Shown here piece after piece: positions 17,673 to 27,098 of a DNA stretch of 64,000 nt; position 1 is the first letter of the stretch; every line of letters begins with the position of its first letter. The DNA comes from CAVSUZ01 sp963834715. GTDB lineage: Bacteria; Pseudomonadota; Alphaproteobacteria; Acetobacterales; Acetobacteraceae. Where the stretch lies: NCBI GenBank assembly GCA_963834715.1, contig CAWIDE010000004.1:1-64000 (forward strand), read 5' to 3'. Below the pieces are notes generated by a model that worked only from the letters and a program-made list of their open reading frames with translations, was not told the DNA's origin and did not search any database. Made by a program: the position numbers and the translations under genes.

Positions 17673-18150
17673 GGCCGGCCGCCTGGGTCATCGCCCAGCT
17701 CTTGGTAAGCCTCCGTAGGCGCTGGCTTACCACCCGGCCGAGATCCATCACCAGCTTGTGCGCAAGCCGCGGATGCCAGCAAACCAGTTGGTCAATCCGC
17801 TCGGCCCGCAGGCACAGAACCTCTACCGCACCCCGCGCGACAGCGTCCGCCGAACGAGGTCCATCATCGAAGAACGCCACCTCGCCGAACACCGAACCCT
17901 CCGTCACCGTCAACAGCCGCACGGGCCCTTTCGGGCCCTGCGTGATTACATCGACCTCGCCCGAGACAACGAGATAGATAGCCCGGTCCTTCTCGTCGGC
18001 TCGCACAATGTGTGTGCCCGCTGGAAAAAGCTTGCGCTCCATACACCCGAGCAGCACATCCCACTCCCCGTCAGTGAGATCCGACAGGATGGCCATATGC
18101 TCTGTGAAAACGTCTGCAGACGGGTCGTCATAGTTGAATAGCCCCGGCAT
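17662..18150 (-). CDS. Cyclic-nucleotide-binding (Crp-type sensor) domain protein without HTH
   Basis: 162 residues from the ATG at 18150, which is preceded by AGGAGGT. The cNMP-binding beta-roll is clear: LFPAGTHIVRADEKDRAIYLVVSGEVDVI, then GSVFGEVAFFDDGPRSADAVA, the phosphate-binding cassette with Glu and Arg (GE...RSA). RLAHKLVMDLGRVVSQRLRRL forms the C-helix. No DNA-binding domain follows, so it probably senses a nucleotide or acts as a partner of the downstream membrane oxidoreductase, with which it appears translationally coupled. Relatives include stand-alone Crp-like sensor proteins; its ligand is not known. Confidence 0.85.
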   Translation of the reverse strand: MPGLFNYDDPSADVFTEHMAILSDLTDGEWDVLLGCMERKLFPAGTHIVRADEKDRAIYLVVSGEVDVITQGPKGPVRLLTVTEGSVFGEVAFFDDGPRSADAVARGAVEVLCLRAERIDQLVCWHPRLAHKLVMDLGRVVSQRLRRLTKSWAMTQAAGPCL

Positions 18151-18192
18151 CGGGCACCTCCTGACGAAACATGCGCCCCCGATCCTACCCGT

Positions 18193-18216
18193 CATGGCCG
18201 GCTTGACCCGGCCATG
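18193..18216. repeat. REP-like hairpin (CATGGCCGG...CCGGCCATG)
   Basis: CATGGCCGG and CCGGCCATG form a 9-bp stem around CTTGAC. Related hairpins occur at 38866-38902, 40381-40402, 40773-40794 and near 52114. These are interspersed extragenic palindromes of the alphaproteobacterial part. Confidence 0.65.
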
Positions 18217-18335
18217 TTCGCAATGGCGCGCAGAGCGGATAGGCGCTGATCGCCGGCCTACTGTGCCAGTTTTCCACAAGTCTTGCCACACCCCGGCCGA
18301 TGCCACCGCAGGTTGGCTGCCATGGCCGTTGGTCC

Positions 18336-19229
18336 TTACCCCCTCCCGGACCGGCCGATCGCGTGCCACCGAACCAGCCGCAACCGCCCCGCCCGCAGCA
18401 GCCGCGCCCGCAACAGCCACAGCTCTCCCTCCCGTACCAGCAACGCCGCGGCGGCTGCTTTCGGCCGGTGGTACTGCAATGCCTGCACAATCGCCTGCCA
18501 GCCCTGCACTACCTGCGCCGCATGACGCTCGGAAACGTCCTCTGTCACCCTGATCTCAAATCCCAGCCGCCCCAGCGCGCGCGTGATCGCTGCCTCGTCC
18601 ACCGGAGGCGCCTGTCGCCCCTCCAACTCCAGCCACCGCGCTAGATCCCCCTCGGTTCGGCCGGACTTCTCGGCCGACACCACCTCCAGCAACGCAAGCT
18701 GCCCCGCAGGACGCAGCGCCAGCGCCACGCTGGCCAGCACCGTCTCCGGCGCCGCCGCCCGCATCGGCTCGAGCCCCAGCGCGTGATGGTAGCATCGTGG
18801 CTGAAAGTCCGGCCGTTCCGGATGCCACTGGTAGATCTCCGCCCGCTCCCCCAGCCCCGAACGCGCGCACAGCACAGCGCCGGCGTCCGACAACTCGGGA
18901 TCCGTCTCGAATCCGCTCACCCGCACTCCGAGCTGACCAGCGATGGAGCACACCGCACCACCTGGACCGCACCCCAACACCAGCAGGCTGGCCGCCCCCG
19001 ACAATCCAAGCGACCGCGCCAGCCGGAGCACCTCCTCCTCGCCGCCCGGCAGCACATAGCCATCACCCCATAACCGCCCCGCCAGCGCAATCCGCGCCGT
19101 GGGCCACAGCACTGATGGCACTGAGACCGGCCGCGTTATCGGTTTAAGCGCCGGCACTGCCGCCAGCGGCGCCGCATCCGCATCCGGCGGCGGACCGGAA
19201 AGCCAGTTTCTGACGCTCGTGAGCAGCAT
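18336..19229 (-). CDS. Class I SAM-dependent methyltransferase-like protein
   Basis: About 297 residues. The SAM-binding motif I is SLLVLGCGPGGAVCSIAGQLG, followed by motif post-I VSGFETDPELSDAG and a Rossmann-like core ending QLALLEVVSAEKSG. The C-terminal third (RALGRLGFEIRVTEDVSERHAAQVVQGW) resembles small-molecule or quinone methyltransferases. The N-terminal about 60 residues are Pro/Ala-rich and unassigned. The start is ATG 19229; a TTG two codons earlier is possible. It lies upstream of the sensor/oxidoreductase pair on the same strand, separated by a hairpin. Substrate is unknown. Confidence 0.75.
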   Translation of the reverse strand: MLLTSVRNWLSGPPPDADAAPLAAVPALKPITRPVSVPSVLWPTARIALAGRLWGDGYVLPGGEEEVLRLARSLGLSGAASLLVLGCGPGGAVCSIAGQLGVRVSGFETDPELSDAGAVLCARSGLGERAEIYQWHPERPDFQPRCYHHALGLEPMRAAAPETVLASVALALRPAGQLALLEVVSAEKSGRTEGDLARWLELEGRQAPPVDEAAITRALGRLGFEIRVTEDVSERHAAQVVQGWQAIVQALQYHRPKAAAAALLVREGELWLLRARLLRAGRLRLVRWHAIGRSGRG

Positions 19230-19338
19230 GTCCAAGGTCTTATCTCGCGAGCCGTTACTGTTCGGTTATCGTACGCCACAAGGCGGAAGGGGCGGCGGCG
19301 AGTTGCAGCGCCGCTCCCTGCCTCCTAAACACCCTTTC

Positions 19339-20070
19339 ATGTCCGGACCCCGGCCCTGGGCTCTCGTCGCCACCCTCACGCTGACGGCCCTGCTCCTCGG
19401 GTCGGCGCCCTTACGCGCAGCCGTCCCAAACCCCTCCGTGCTTTGCCTCTCAGCAGTCGGCGCTGCCGAACAACACCAGCATACCCCGTCCGGCCTGCTT
19501 GCGGTCATCGCAAAGGTCGAAAGCGGCCGTCCCACCCCGCCCGACAATCTGCTGCAGCCCTGGCCCTGGACGGTGGACGCCGACGGCCAGGGTCTCTTCT
19601 TCGATACCAAGGCCAAAGCCGTCGCGTGGACGCGTCAGGCGCTCGCCGGCGGCACCATCACCTATCTGGATGTCGGCTGCATGCAAATCGACCTGCGCAT
19701 GCACCCCCATGCTTTTCGCAACCTCGATGAAGCCTTCGACCCGGCCGCCAATGCCCAATACGGTGCCAGATACCTGCGTGAACTGCACGATGGCGACGCG
19801 GCCGGCAACTGGTACACCGCTATCGGCCTTTATCATTCCCACACGCCACAATTCGCGGAGGCTTATCGCGCCCAGGTCGCCGCGGTCGCGGCAAACCGCC
19901 CCATGCCTCCAATGCCATCACATACCCTGCGCTTGGCACTTGTCGGCGGCGGCATTCTGCGCATCAACGTTTTCCGTCAGCCGGCTCGGGTACACCGCGT
20001 ACTAAGCGCCTGCGAAGTGGCCGCCATCCTCGGTTCTTATCTCCCGCGCCGCGTCAGCGGCTGTCGGTAA
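19339..20070 (+). CDS. Lytic transglycosylase (SLT-type) domain protein
   Basis: 243 residues from the ATG at 19339, chosen because it gives a clean signal peptide (ALVATLTLTALLLGSAPLRAA). The SLT fold is indicated by GLLAVIAKVESGR, containing the expected catalytic Glu, YLDVGCMQIDLRMHP and AQYGARYLRELHDG, and by NWYTAIGLYHSHTP, typical of murein transglycosylases and plasmid/pilus-associated relatives. It would cleave peptidoglycan glycan strands in the periplasm. No RBS is obvious. Longer in-frame starts exist but lack a signal sequence. It is divergent from the methyltransferase gene. Confidence 0.85.
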   Translation: MSGPRPWALVATLTLTALLLGSAPLRAAVPNPSVLCLSAVGAAEQHQHTPSGLLAVIAKVESGRPTPPDNLLQPWPWTVDADGQGLFFDTKAKAVAWTRQALAGGTITYLDVGCMQIDLRMHPHAFRNLDEAFDPAANAQYGARYLRELHDGDAAGNWYTAIGLYHSHTPQFAEAYRAQVAAVAANRPMPPMPSHTLRLALVGGGILRINVFRQPARVHRVLSACEVAAILGSYLPRRVSGCR

Positions 20071-20076
20071 GCGCGT

Positions 20077-20112
20077 CATCGCGAGGAACGTGAGCGTAGC
20101 GACGAAGCAATC
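20077..20112 (+). repeat. Interspersed repeat (GCGAGGAACGTGAGCGTAGCGACGAAG type), copy 2
   Basis: CATCGCGAGGAACGTGAGCG followed by TAGCGACGAAGCAATC, immediately after the transglycosylase stop. Same family as 14711-14740. Confidence 0.65.
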
Positions 20113-20159
20113 TCGTGTGAACGGACGCACGGTCCCGCCGGACAAGTTTATCGTCCGGC

Positions 20160-20995
20160 CACTCACCGCGACGAACAACCCCACATTACGTCCCGGCACC
20201 AACGCCACATAGCTCATAAATCCCACCCCGCCGCCGCTCTTCGTCAGCAGCTTCGGTTGCACGCCATGACCGGCCACAACAACCCCGCCCAGCCCGAGCG
20301 CGGACATCGAGGCCCCCGCGCCACCCTCGTCGAAACCAATTGCCGCTTTCAATCCCTGGCGCTGAAGATATGCAGCATGACTGAAGATATGCAGCATGAC
20401 TGATGGCGAGCGTTTCATCCGGATATTCCAGGTTGTGATGCAGCCAGCGCGCCATGTCCCTTCCGGTGCTGTAAAGCAGTTTCGATCGTATCAGCCAGGA
20501 AATCGAACCCGATGTTGGAGTAGGAGGCGATGCTGCGCGGCGCCGAGGGTAGCTGATAGCTTGGCAGCCACTTCCAGCGATCCGCGTGTGTCGGCCAGGT
20601 GCGTGGCGGCGCATCCGCCGGTGCTTCGCCCATCTCTCGTGGAAAAGCCGCGGAATGCGTGGCGAGATCGAGCAATCGGATCGGCCGGCTATCGAAAGCG
20701 GGTAGCTTGGCTGCACCAGCGTTGAGGCAAGCACCTCCGTCGCGAACACCTTGGTAGTGGAGTTCAACCGCACTAGGCTGTTGCCGTCAGGTGTGCGCTT
20801 GCTGCCCTTCTCGGTCTCGCCGTAGCCAAGTACCACCTCGTCCTTGCCTCGTGTCACCACAAGGACCATCCCTGGAGCACCGGAATCGCACCCGTGAGAT
20901 CCGTCGCTTCGGCGAGTACCAGGGTCGGCGGCGTGCGCAGGCCCTGCCTGTGCGGCCACGAGGCCGAGCATCATCGCGAGCGCGGCGGTACGCAT
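20160..20995 (-). pseudogene. AmpH-like serine hydrolase (beta-lactamase fold), degraded
   Basis: From the ATG at 20995 a signal peptide (MRTAALAMMLGLVAAQAGPAHAA) leads into LVRLNSTTKVFATEVLAS, where the S-x-x-K motif (STTK) is the acylation site. Other frames then give LLDLATHSAAFPREMGEAP, IASYSNIGFDFLADTIETA (the Y-S-N motif), YSTGRDMARWLHHNLEYPDE and KLLTKSGGGVGFMSYVALVPGRNVG. A central part is missing, there are at least three frame changes, and an exact 19-bp tandem duplication lies inside. The intact enzyme would be a periplasmic D-Ala-D-Ala carboxypeptidase/endopeptidase of class C type. It is convergent with the transglycosylase gene. A genuine pseudogene is likely because sequence is deleted. 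Confidence 0.75.
20363..20400. repeat. Exact 19-bp tandem duplication
   Basis: TGAAGATATGCAGCATGAC occurs twice in direct succession within the AmpH-like pseudogene. Confidence 0.9.
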
Positions 20996-21461
20996 GAGTA
21001 ACACTTCGTATCGTTGTATCCGCCCAACATACCTGAGCGCTGCCGAAGGGAACGCAGCCGCGGTCACCCGGCCAAAATTCCGGCCTGCGCCCCACATTCC
21101 GCTCATCGGGAACGCCCCGGATCACCACATCAGCCCCCGTCCGCAGAGGGGCGTCCGCGCTCCTGGTGAAGCCGCTCTGTCACCACGCCAACGATCGTCC
21201 GGCGGCGCGCGCCGGCTGGCCAGGCGGATAGCCGCCGGAGTAATGTCCGGCCCGCGGACTTCCGATCTCCGCACGCGCGCCCCCAACAGAGGCTGTGATG
21301 GCCGGCCTCGCGCTGGCCATTTTCTCGCATGGTGGTACGGCCTCACGGCCGCCTTGTCGGACTACCCACCCAAGACGGAAGTAAAAGCTTAAGACACTTA
21401 AAAAACCTCCTCTGCGGCTCTCCGTGTTAAATCACACCAGTCCCCAACGGCACGATCCCGA
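20996..21461. other. Gene-free stretch
   Basis: No convincing coding region, RNA or terminator in 466 bases between the divergent AmpH-like pseudogene and the GMC oxidoreductase. Promoters for both should lie here. Confidence 0.5.
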
Positions 21462-23090
21462 ATGGCCTCAACCTATCCCGCGCGCGAGCTTGATCGACGC
21501 CATCTACTGGCCGGCTCGATTGGGAGCGGACTGGCGCTGTCGGGCCTCGCCCGGCCCGCGCGAGCCGCGCCTGGCGCCCGCATCCTCGTATCGCCTGAGC
21601 AGCTCGCTCCAGCCTACGATTACCTCATTGTCGGCGCAGGCTCGGCCGGCTGCGTGCTAGCGGGCCGGCTCGCCCAAGCGCAACGGCGGGTGCTCCTGAT
21701 CGAAGCTGGCGGTCCGGCGACGCTCCCCGCCATCGCCGACCCGCCAGATTGGCCGGAGCTTCAGGGCAGTTCGGTCGATTGGCGCTATATAACCACCCCG
21801 CAACCGCAATTGGGCGGCCGTGTCGTTCTGTATCCGCGTGGTAAAGTGGTGGGCGGTTCCAGCGCGATCAACGCCCTCGCCTATCAGCGCGGCCACCCGG
21901 CCGCTTATGATCGCTGGCCCAACGGGTGGGGTTTCTCGGATCTTCTACCCTACTTCAAACGCGCGGAGACATTTTCCGGCGGAGCCGACGCGTGGCACGG
22001 TGGCGATGGTCCCCTGCACGTACTGTCGCTCGCTAATGTAACGGACCGCACTCCCGTTGCATCCGCATTCATGTCCGCTTCGCAGGAGCTCGGCTTCCCG
22101 ATGACGCCCGATATCGGAGGAGCAATCACAACCGGCGTCGGCTGGAACCAGCTTAGTATCAAGGGGCATGTTCGCGATGATGCCGCGACGGCCTTTCTCG
22201 GCAGCCTCTCGGGCGCCACCGTCGATCTCCTCGTAGGAACAGAGGTGCTCGGCTTAGTGATCGAAAGCGGACGATGCGCCGGAATCCGGCTTGCCGAACG
22301 CGTCGTGCGGCCCGAGAGCGAAGTATTGCTGTGCGCCGGCGCGATCAATTCGCCGCGCCTCCTGATGTTATCCGGCATCGGCCCGGCCGATCACCTCGCA
22401 ACGCTCGGCATTCCCGTGACCGTCGATCTGCCGGACGTCGGCCGCCATCTCCAGGATCATTTGCTGGTCGCTGGCGTGGCATACGCGGCGAAGCGGGAAG
22501 TGCCGCGTTCGCATTATAACCACGCCGACGCTGTCCTGTATGTGCCGCGCGAGGATCCGAACGACAGTCCGGACCTGCTGGTGATGTGCCTGTCTCTACC
22601 ATTCGTGCTCCCGACCGTCGATCCGCTTGCTCCACCCGCTTACGTCCTCGCGCCTTGCCTGCTACGCCCGCGCAGTCTCGGCAGCGTCAAACTTGCCTCC
22701 AGCGATCCGTTGGCCCCTGCCCTGATCGATCCGAATTACCTTTCCGAGCCTGCGGATCTCGATGTGCTCGTGCAAGGAGTCAGACTGGCCCGCGAAATCG
22801 GCGCCGCGACCGCTTTTGCCGATTGGCGCGCGCAGGAGATTTACCCTGGCCGCAACGCGCTAAGTCCCACCGATCTACGCAGCTTCGTTCGCCGCGCTGC
22901 AAATTCGTTCCATCACCCTGTCGGGACGTGCCGTATCGGCTCGGTGGCGGACGAGACCTTGCGCGTCAAAGGCATAACAGGATTGCGCGTTATTGATGCT
23001 TCGGTAATTCCTGAGATCCCGCAGGCAATGGTTAATGCCGCCACAATTGCCGTCGCCGAACGGGCAAGCGATCTGGTGCTTGCAGGATAG
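21462..23090 (+). CDS. GMC-family FAD oxidoreductase (choline dehydrogenase-like)
   Basis: 542 residues. A twin-arginine-like start (ELDRRHLLAGSIGSGLALSG) suggests export. The FAD-binding fold is DYLIVGAGSAGCVLAGRLAQ with LLIEAGG. GGSSAINALAYQRGHPAAYDRWP is the GMC signature 1 region, EVLLCAGAINSPRLLMLSGIGP signature 2, and SFHHPVGTCRIG holds the catalytic His, with VNAATIAVAERAS at the end. It oxidises an alcohol or aldehyde to a carbonyl; the substrate cannot be inferred. No cytochrome partner is adjacent. A damaged hydrolase gene follows. Confidence 0.88.
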   Translation: MASTYPARELDRRHLLAGSIGSGLALSGLARPARAAPGARILVSPEQLAPAYDYLIVGAGSAGCVLAGRLAQAQRRVLLIEAGGPATLPAIADPPDWPELQGSSVDWRYITTPQPQLGGRVVLYPRGKVVGGSSAINALAYQRGHPAAYDRWPNGWGFSDLLPYFKRAETFSGGADAWHGGDGPLHVLSLANVTDRTPVASAFMSASQELGFPMTPDIGGAITTGVGWNQLSIKGHVRDDAATAFLGSLSGATVDLLVGTEVLGLVIESGRCAGIRLAERVVRPESEVLLCAGAINSPRLLMLSGIGPADHLATLGIPVTVDLPDVGRHLQDHLLVAGVAYAAKREVPRSHYNHADAVLYVPREDPNDSPDLLVMCLSLPFVLPTVDPLAPPAYVLAPCLLRPRSLGSVKLASSDPLAPALIDPNYLSEPADLDVLVQGVRLAREIGAATAFADWRAQEIYPGRNALSPTDLRSFVRRAANSFHHPVGTCRIGSVADETLRVKGITGLRVIDASVIPEIPQAMVNAATIAVAERASDLVLAG

Positions 23091-23108
23091 GACCCATGGA
23101 GTAGTCTG

Positions 23109-24190
23109 GTGATCGGAGGCTTCACCGCGATCCGAAAACTGCTGGCGATTACCGCGGCCTTAATATGCCTCCGGCGCCTCAGCCTCGCTCGCGCAAGCAG
23201 TCGTTCCGAGCAGCGTCTATACAGTGCCACAGCGCCTCATACCCTATAAATGGCGGACGCCGCCTCAACCTCTATTTGTACCGGATCAGGCCAGCCGACC
23301 GTCACGCTGGAGGCCGGTTCCGGCAATAGCATGATGACATGGCGACATGTGCAAGCGGAGGTCGCCAGCTTTACCCGGGTCTGCGCCTATGACCGCGCCG
23401 GCCTCGGTTTCAGCGATGCAGCCACCCGCCCTTCGAACGATGCCAACATCGTCGATGATCTTCATCGTCTGCTTGAGGCGGCCGACATCCCTATACCGAT
23501 TGTCTTTGTGGGACACTCTCTTGGCGGCGAGATCGAACTCTATATTGGGCCACCTATCCGGACGACATAGCGGGGGCGGTCCTCGTCGATCCCGGCTTTC
23601 CCGACATGTTACGCGTTCTCCAAGCGGCCTTGCCACCCAGTCAACAGACAGCGCTTTTGGACGGCTTCCACAGACTGCTCGATAGCAATCGCGCGTGTCT
23701 GGCCCGCGCGCAAAAGAAGCTGCTAGTTCATCCGCAAACCAAAGCGGCGGAAGCCTGTATTGATGCGAGCGGCAGCCCTGACAAATTGAACGACACGCTG
23801 AGACAGGCGATCGCCCGCCAATTGGCTTTGCCGCGCGTTTGGCAGGCAATGATCTCGGAGACAGAAAGCTTCGTGCCGAATGGTGATCAACCCTCTATCG
23901 ACAGCGCACAATTCGCCACGGCAAACTTATTGTTTGGCGATAAGCCACTGATCGTGCTCACGCGAGGGAACCAAGAGGGAGCGCCCGGAGTGCCGCCCAC
24001 CTCCGTTGCAGCCATGGAGGCTGCGTGGAAAGCGGGACACGATCGTATTGCAGCTCTTTCAACTCGAGGGGTCAGTGTGGTCGTTCCGCATACCGGCCAC
24101 TACATTCAGGTCGAGCAGCCCGGCGCGGTGATCGACGCCATACGGCGAGTGGTGACAGACCTGCGCCACGGACAACGGCCTCCGGAGTAA
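23109..24190 (+). pseudogene. Alpha/beta-fold hydrolase, frameshifted
   Basis: A GTG at 23109 starts a hydrophobic leader (RKLLAITAALICL). After a one-base insertion near 23,276 the frame reads CTGSGQPTVTLEAGSGNSMMTWRHV, then RVCAYDRAGLGFSD and VFVGHSLGGE, the nucleophile elbow G-H-S-L-G. A second break near 23,555 leads to PDDIAGAVLVDPGFPDMLR and the rest, ending with SVVVPHTGHYIQVEQPGAVIDAIRRV, which supplies the catalytic His. The complete enzyme would be an exported serine hydrolase of about 350 residues. Both breaks are small and could be sequencing errors. Confidence 0.7.
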
Positions 24191-24383
24191 CGTCCGGCTG
24201 CGGGTCCACGGGCCATTTCAACCACCACCCCGCCCGCGAGGTCATCACCGGTGAAACTGTTGGACATCGGGGGTAATTGGCTGGAGAATGCCGGCAAACG
24301 GCACCGCCGTGCCGCGGCCGCGGTTGCCGAAGGCCACGAATGCCGGCCTGTCCGGCTGGCTCGATAAAGGAGGGAGCCACGAT

Positions 24384-26030
24384 ATGGATTATCCTTATGA
24401 CCTTGGTTCCTACTCGCGGACGGTGACCACCAGTTCGACGGAGGCCCAGCGGTGGTTTGACCGCGGTCTTAACTGGTGTTTCGGCTTCCACCACGAGGAA
24501 GCCATCGCCTGCTTCGAGAAAGCGCTGGAAGCTGACCCGAACTGCGCCATGGCGCATTGGGGCATCGGCTACGCCGCCGGGCCGAACTACAACTTTCCTT
24601 GGGAATTGATGGATCCAGCCGGCAAAGCCGCGGCTCTTGCCCGGTCCTATGACTCCGCTCGCTCGGCCCTCGTGCTGGGCGGCGACGTCAGTGCACCGGA
24701 ACGCGCGCTGATCAAGGCGCTGCCGGCCCGCTACCCCCAGCGCGATCCGGTCGAGGACCAGCGCCCCTGGAACGACGCCTTTGCCGATGCCATGCGCCTG
24801 GCCCACCAGGCGCATCCCGACGACCTCGATCTTCGCGCTCTATTCGTTGAGGCGATTCTGAACCGCACCCCCTGGCGCATGTGGGATCTGCGAACCGGCG
24901 AACCCGTTCCCGGCGCCGGCACGCTTGAGGCTCGCGATGTGCTGGAATCCGCTTTCCGCGAGCTGCCGGGGGCGATGAGTCATCCCGGCCTTCTGCACCT
25001 CCACGTCCACCTGATGGAGATGTCGCCGCATCCGGAGGTTGCGTTGGTAACCGGCGACCGGCTGCGCGAGCTGTGTCCCGACATGGGGCACCTGGTGCAT
25101 ATGCCCACCCATATCGACACCCAGTGCGGCCACTACCGCGACGCGATGCACTGGAACCAGAAGGCGATCATCGCAGACCGGAAGTTCTATGACCGCGCCG
25201 GGCCGATGAATTTCTATTCCGGCTACCGCATCCACGATTACCACTTCGCCGCCTACGGCGCGATGTTCCTCGGCCAGTATGCGCCCGCCATTGCCGCGAT
25301 CGACGAGATGATCGAGACCATGCCGGAAGCCTTTCTGCGCATCCCTTCGCCGCCCATGGCCGACTTTTTCGAAGGTTACGTTTCCCTCAAGCAGCACGTC
25401 CTCGTTCGCTTCGGCAAATGGCGCGAGATCATCACGCAGGAGATGCCGGCCGACCGCGATTTGTATTGCAATACCCTGGCGATGATGCACTACGCGAAGG
25501 GCGTGGCGCATGCCGCACTGGGCGAGGTGACCGAAGCGGAGGCCGAGCAGGCGCGGTTCCGCGAATCAGCGAAGCGAGTGCCCGAGTCACGGTATATCCA
25601 CAACGTCCCCTGCGTGCAGCTTCTGGCCATCGCCGAGGAGATGCTTGAGGGCGAGATCGCGTACCGGCGCGGCGAGTATGACGCGGCCTTCGCTCGCCTG
25701 TGCGCAGCCATCGCGCTGGAGGACGACCTGCCGTACGACGAACCTTGGGGCTGGATGCAGCCGATCCGCCACGCGCTCGGTGCGCTGCTGCTGGCGCAGG
25801 GGCGAGCGGCGGCGGCGGAGGTGGTGTATCGCGAGGATTTGGGTCTCGGCGGTATGCTGCCGCGCGCGCAGATCCACCCGGACAATCTTTGGGCTTTGCG
25901 CGGGCTGCTGGACTGCCTGGAGCGGCGCGGCGAGACTGCGGAGGCCGCTATCATCCGGCAGCGGGTCAAGTTCGCCGCCGCGCGTGCTGATCTGCCAGTG
26001 GAGGTGTCTTGCTTCTGTGCGCGTGGATAA
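24384..26030 (+). CDS. Tetratricopeptide-repeat protein
   Basis: 548 residues from the ATG at 24384, with AAAGGAGGGAG upstream fixing the start. TPR-like helices include AQRWFDRGLNWCFGFHHEEAI, ACFEKALEADPNCAMAHWGI, YAPAIAAIDEMIE, RGEYDAAFARLCAAIALEDD and AEVVYREDLG. Distinctive His-rich motifs SHPGLLHLHVHLMEMSPHPE and DMGHLVHMPTHIDTQCGHY could bind metal. I recall large cytosolic TPR proteins with these HLHVHLMEMS motifs but no known function. No signal peptide. It stands alone, followed by an interspersed hairpin repeat. Confidence 0.85.
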   Translation: MDYPYDLGSYSRTVTTSSTEAQRWFDRGLNWCFGFHHEEAIACFEKALEADPNCAMAHWGIGYAAGPNYNFPWELMDPAGKAAALARSYDSARSALVLGGDVSAPERALIKALPARYPQRDPVEDQRPWNDAFADAMRLAHQAHPDDLDLRALFVEAILNRTPWRMWDLRTGEPVPGAGTLEARDVLESAFRELPGAMSHPGLLHLHVHLMEMSPHPEVALVTGDRLRELCPDMGHLVHMPTHIDTQCGHYRDAMHWNQKAIIADRKFYDRAGPMNFYSGYRIHDYHFAAYGAMFLGQYAPAIAAIDEMIETMPEAFLRIPSPPMADFFEGYVSLKQHVLVRFGKWREIITQEMPADRDLYCNTLAMMHYAKGVAHAALGEVTEAEAEQARFRESAKRVPESRYIHNVPCVQLLAIAEEMLEGEIAYRRGEYDAAFARLCAAIALEDDLPYDEPWGWMQPIRHALGALLLAQGRAAAAEVVYREDLGLGGMLPRAQIHPDNLWALRGLLDCLERRGETAEAAIIRQRVKFAAARADLPVEVSCFCARG

Positions 26031-26143
26031 GAAACTGAAGACGCAGAGGCAAGCAGATGCGCCTCGGGAAAGCCGAGACCCCGGCAGGGAAAGCTGATCA
26101 ACTAGAGCGCGTTCATTCTGACTCGAAACGGCGCCCCACATTT

Positions 26144-26184
26144 ACCTCTCCCGCTCTGCGGGAGAGGTCGGCGCGCAGCGCGCG
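26144..26184. repeat. ACCTCTCCC/GGGAGAGGT interspersed repeat, copy 1
   Basis: ACCTCTCCCGC and GCGGGAGAGGT form a hairpin, followed by CGGCGCGCAGCGCGCG. It is the first of five copies (also 36970, 42643, 43758, 61449). This copy lacks the GGGTGAGGGTGG end found in others. Confidence 0.75.
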
Positions 26185-26336
26185 AACTCCGGTCAGCCTG
26201 AATTTGGCCTAGTCTTAGTCTAGTACACGGACGCCTGCACACGACGCTGATCATGGCCCTTGCGGCTCTTGGACGAACTTGCCCCCTGCACCTCGCTGGC
26301 TCACACTCTCCGCGATAGCTTCCAGGAGACCCGGCC

Positions 26337-27098
26337 ATGTCCACCGCCCTCCAGCGCCCGCAGTCGCACGTCTCAGACGCCGAGTGGCAGACCCGCTGCG
26401 ATCTCGCCGCCCTCTACCGAATCGCCCACCACCTCACCTGGACCGACCTCATCAACACCCACATCTCCGCTCGCCTCCCCGAGGATTCCAATACTTTCCT
26501 CATCAATCCGTACGGGCAGATGTTCGACGAAATTACTGCTTCCTCCCTTGTCAAAATGGACATGGACGGCAACGTCCTCGGCTCTCCCGCTAACGTCAAT
26601 AATGCCGGGTTCGTTATCCACAGCGGCGTCTATAAAGCCCGCCCCGACGCTATGTGCGTTGTGCACACCCATACTCGCGCCGGTGCCGGCGTCGCTCTGA
26701 TCGAAGCAGGCCTCCGTCCCATCAGCCAGGACGCTCTCGCTGTCATCGACGACGTCGCTTACCACCCCTACGGCGTCCCAGCCTCCCGAGAAGAATGCGA
26801 GGCACTTGGCCGCTCCTGTCAGCACGGTACCTGCATTGTCCTGCTCAACCACGGCCTGCTCACCCTCGGCCCCACCATCCACGGCGCCTTTATGCGTATG
26901 TACATGCTCGAGCGCGCCTGCGAACTCGAACTTACCGCCCGTATGATGAACGTCCCGCCCGTCCGCATCGATCAATACATTATCAATAAGGCCGCGGAAC
27001 GAGGCAAAAAGCGTCGTAGCTCACACGAATACGGCCTGGCTGAATTCCAGGCACTCATCCGCACCATCGACCGCAGGGGTGCCCAGTATCGGCTTTGA
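26337..27098 (+). CDS. Class II aldolase/adducin family protein
   Basis: 253 residues, preceded by AGGAGAC. The fold is identified by RIAHHLTWTDLINTHISARLPE, NPYGQMFDEITASSLVKMDMDG, then AMCVVHTHTRAGAGVALIEAGL, with two His of the zinc site, and IVLLNHGLLTLGPTIHGAFMRMYMLERACE, with the third His and a Glu. Class II aldolases and epimerases (fuculose-1-phosphate aldolase, ribulose-5-phosphate epimerase, adducin-like proteins) share this Zn site. The next downstream operon is a sugar-type ABC transporter, so a sugar or polyol role is plausible. Activity is not assignable more narrowly. Confidence 0.88.
   Translation: MSTALQRPQSHVSDAEWQTRCDLAALYRIAHHLTWTDLINTHISARLPEDSNTFLINPYGQMFDEITASSLVKMDMDGNVLGSPANVNNAGFVIHSGVYKARPDAMCVVHTHTRAGAGVALIEAGLRPISQDALAVIDDVAYHPYGVPASREECEALGRSCQHGTCIVLLNHGLLTLGPTIHGAFMRMYMLERACELELTARMMNVPPVRIDQYIINKAAERGKKRRSSHEYGLAEFQALIRTIDRRGAQYRL

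Noticed and set aside
21259..21268. CTTCCGATCT, matching the end of a common sequencing adapter
   Set aside because: Only ten bases match and the adjacent adapter bases do not; chance in 64 kb is not negligible and no join is evident there.
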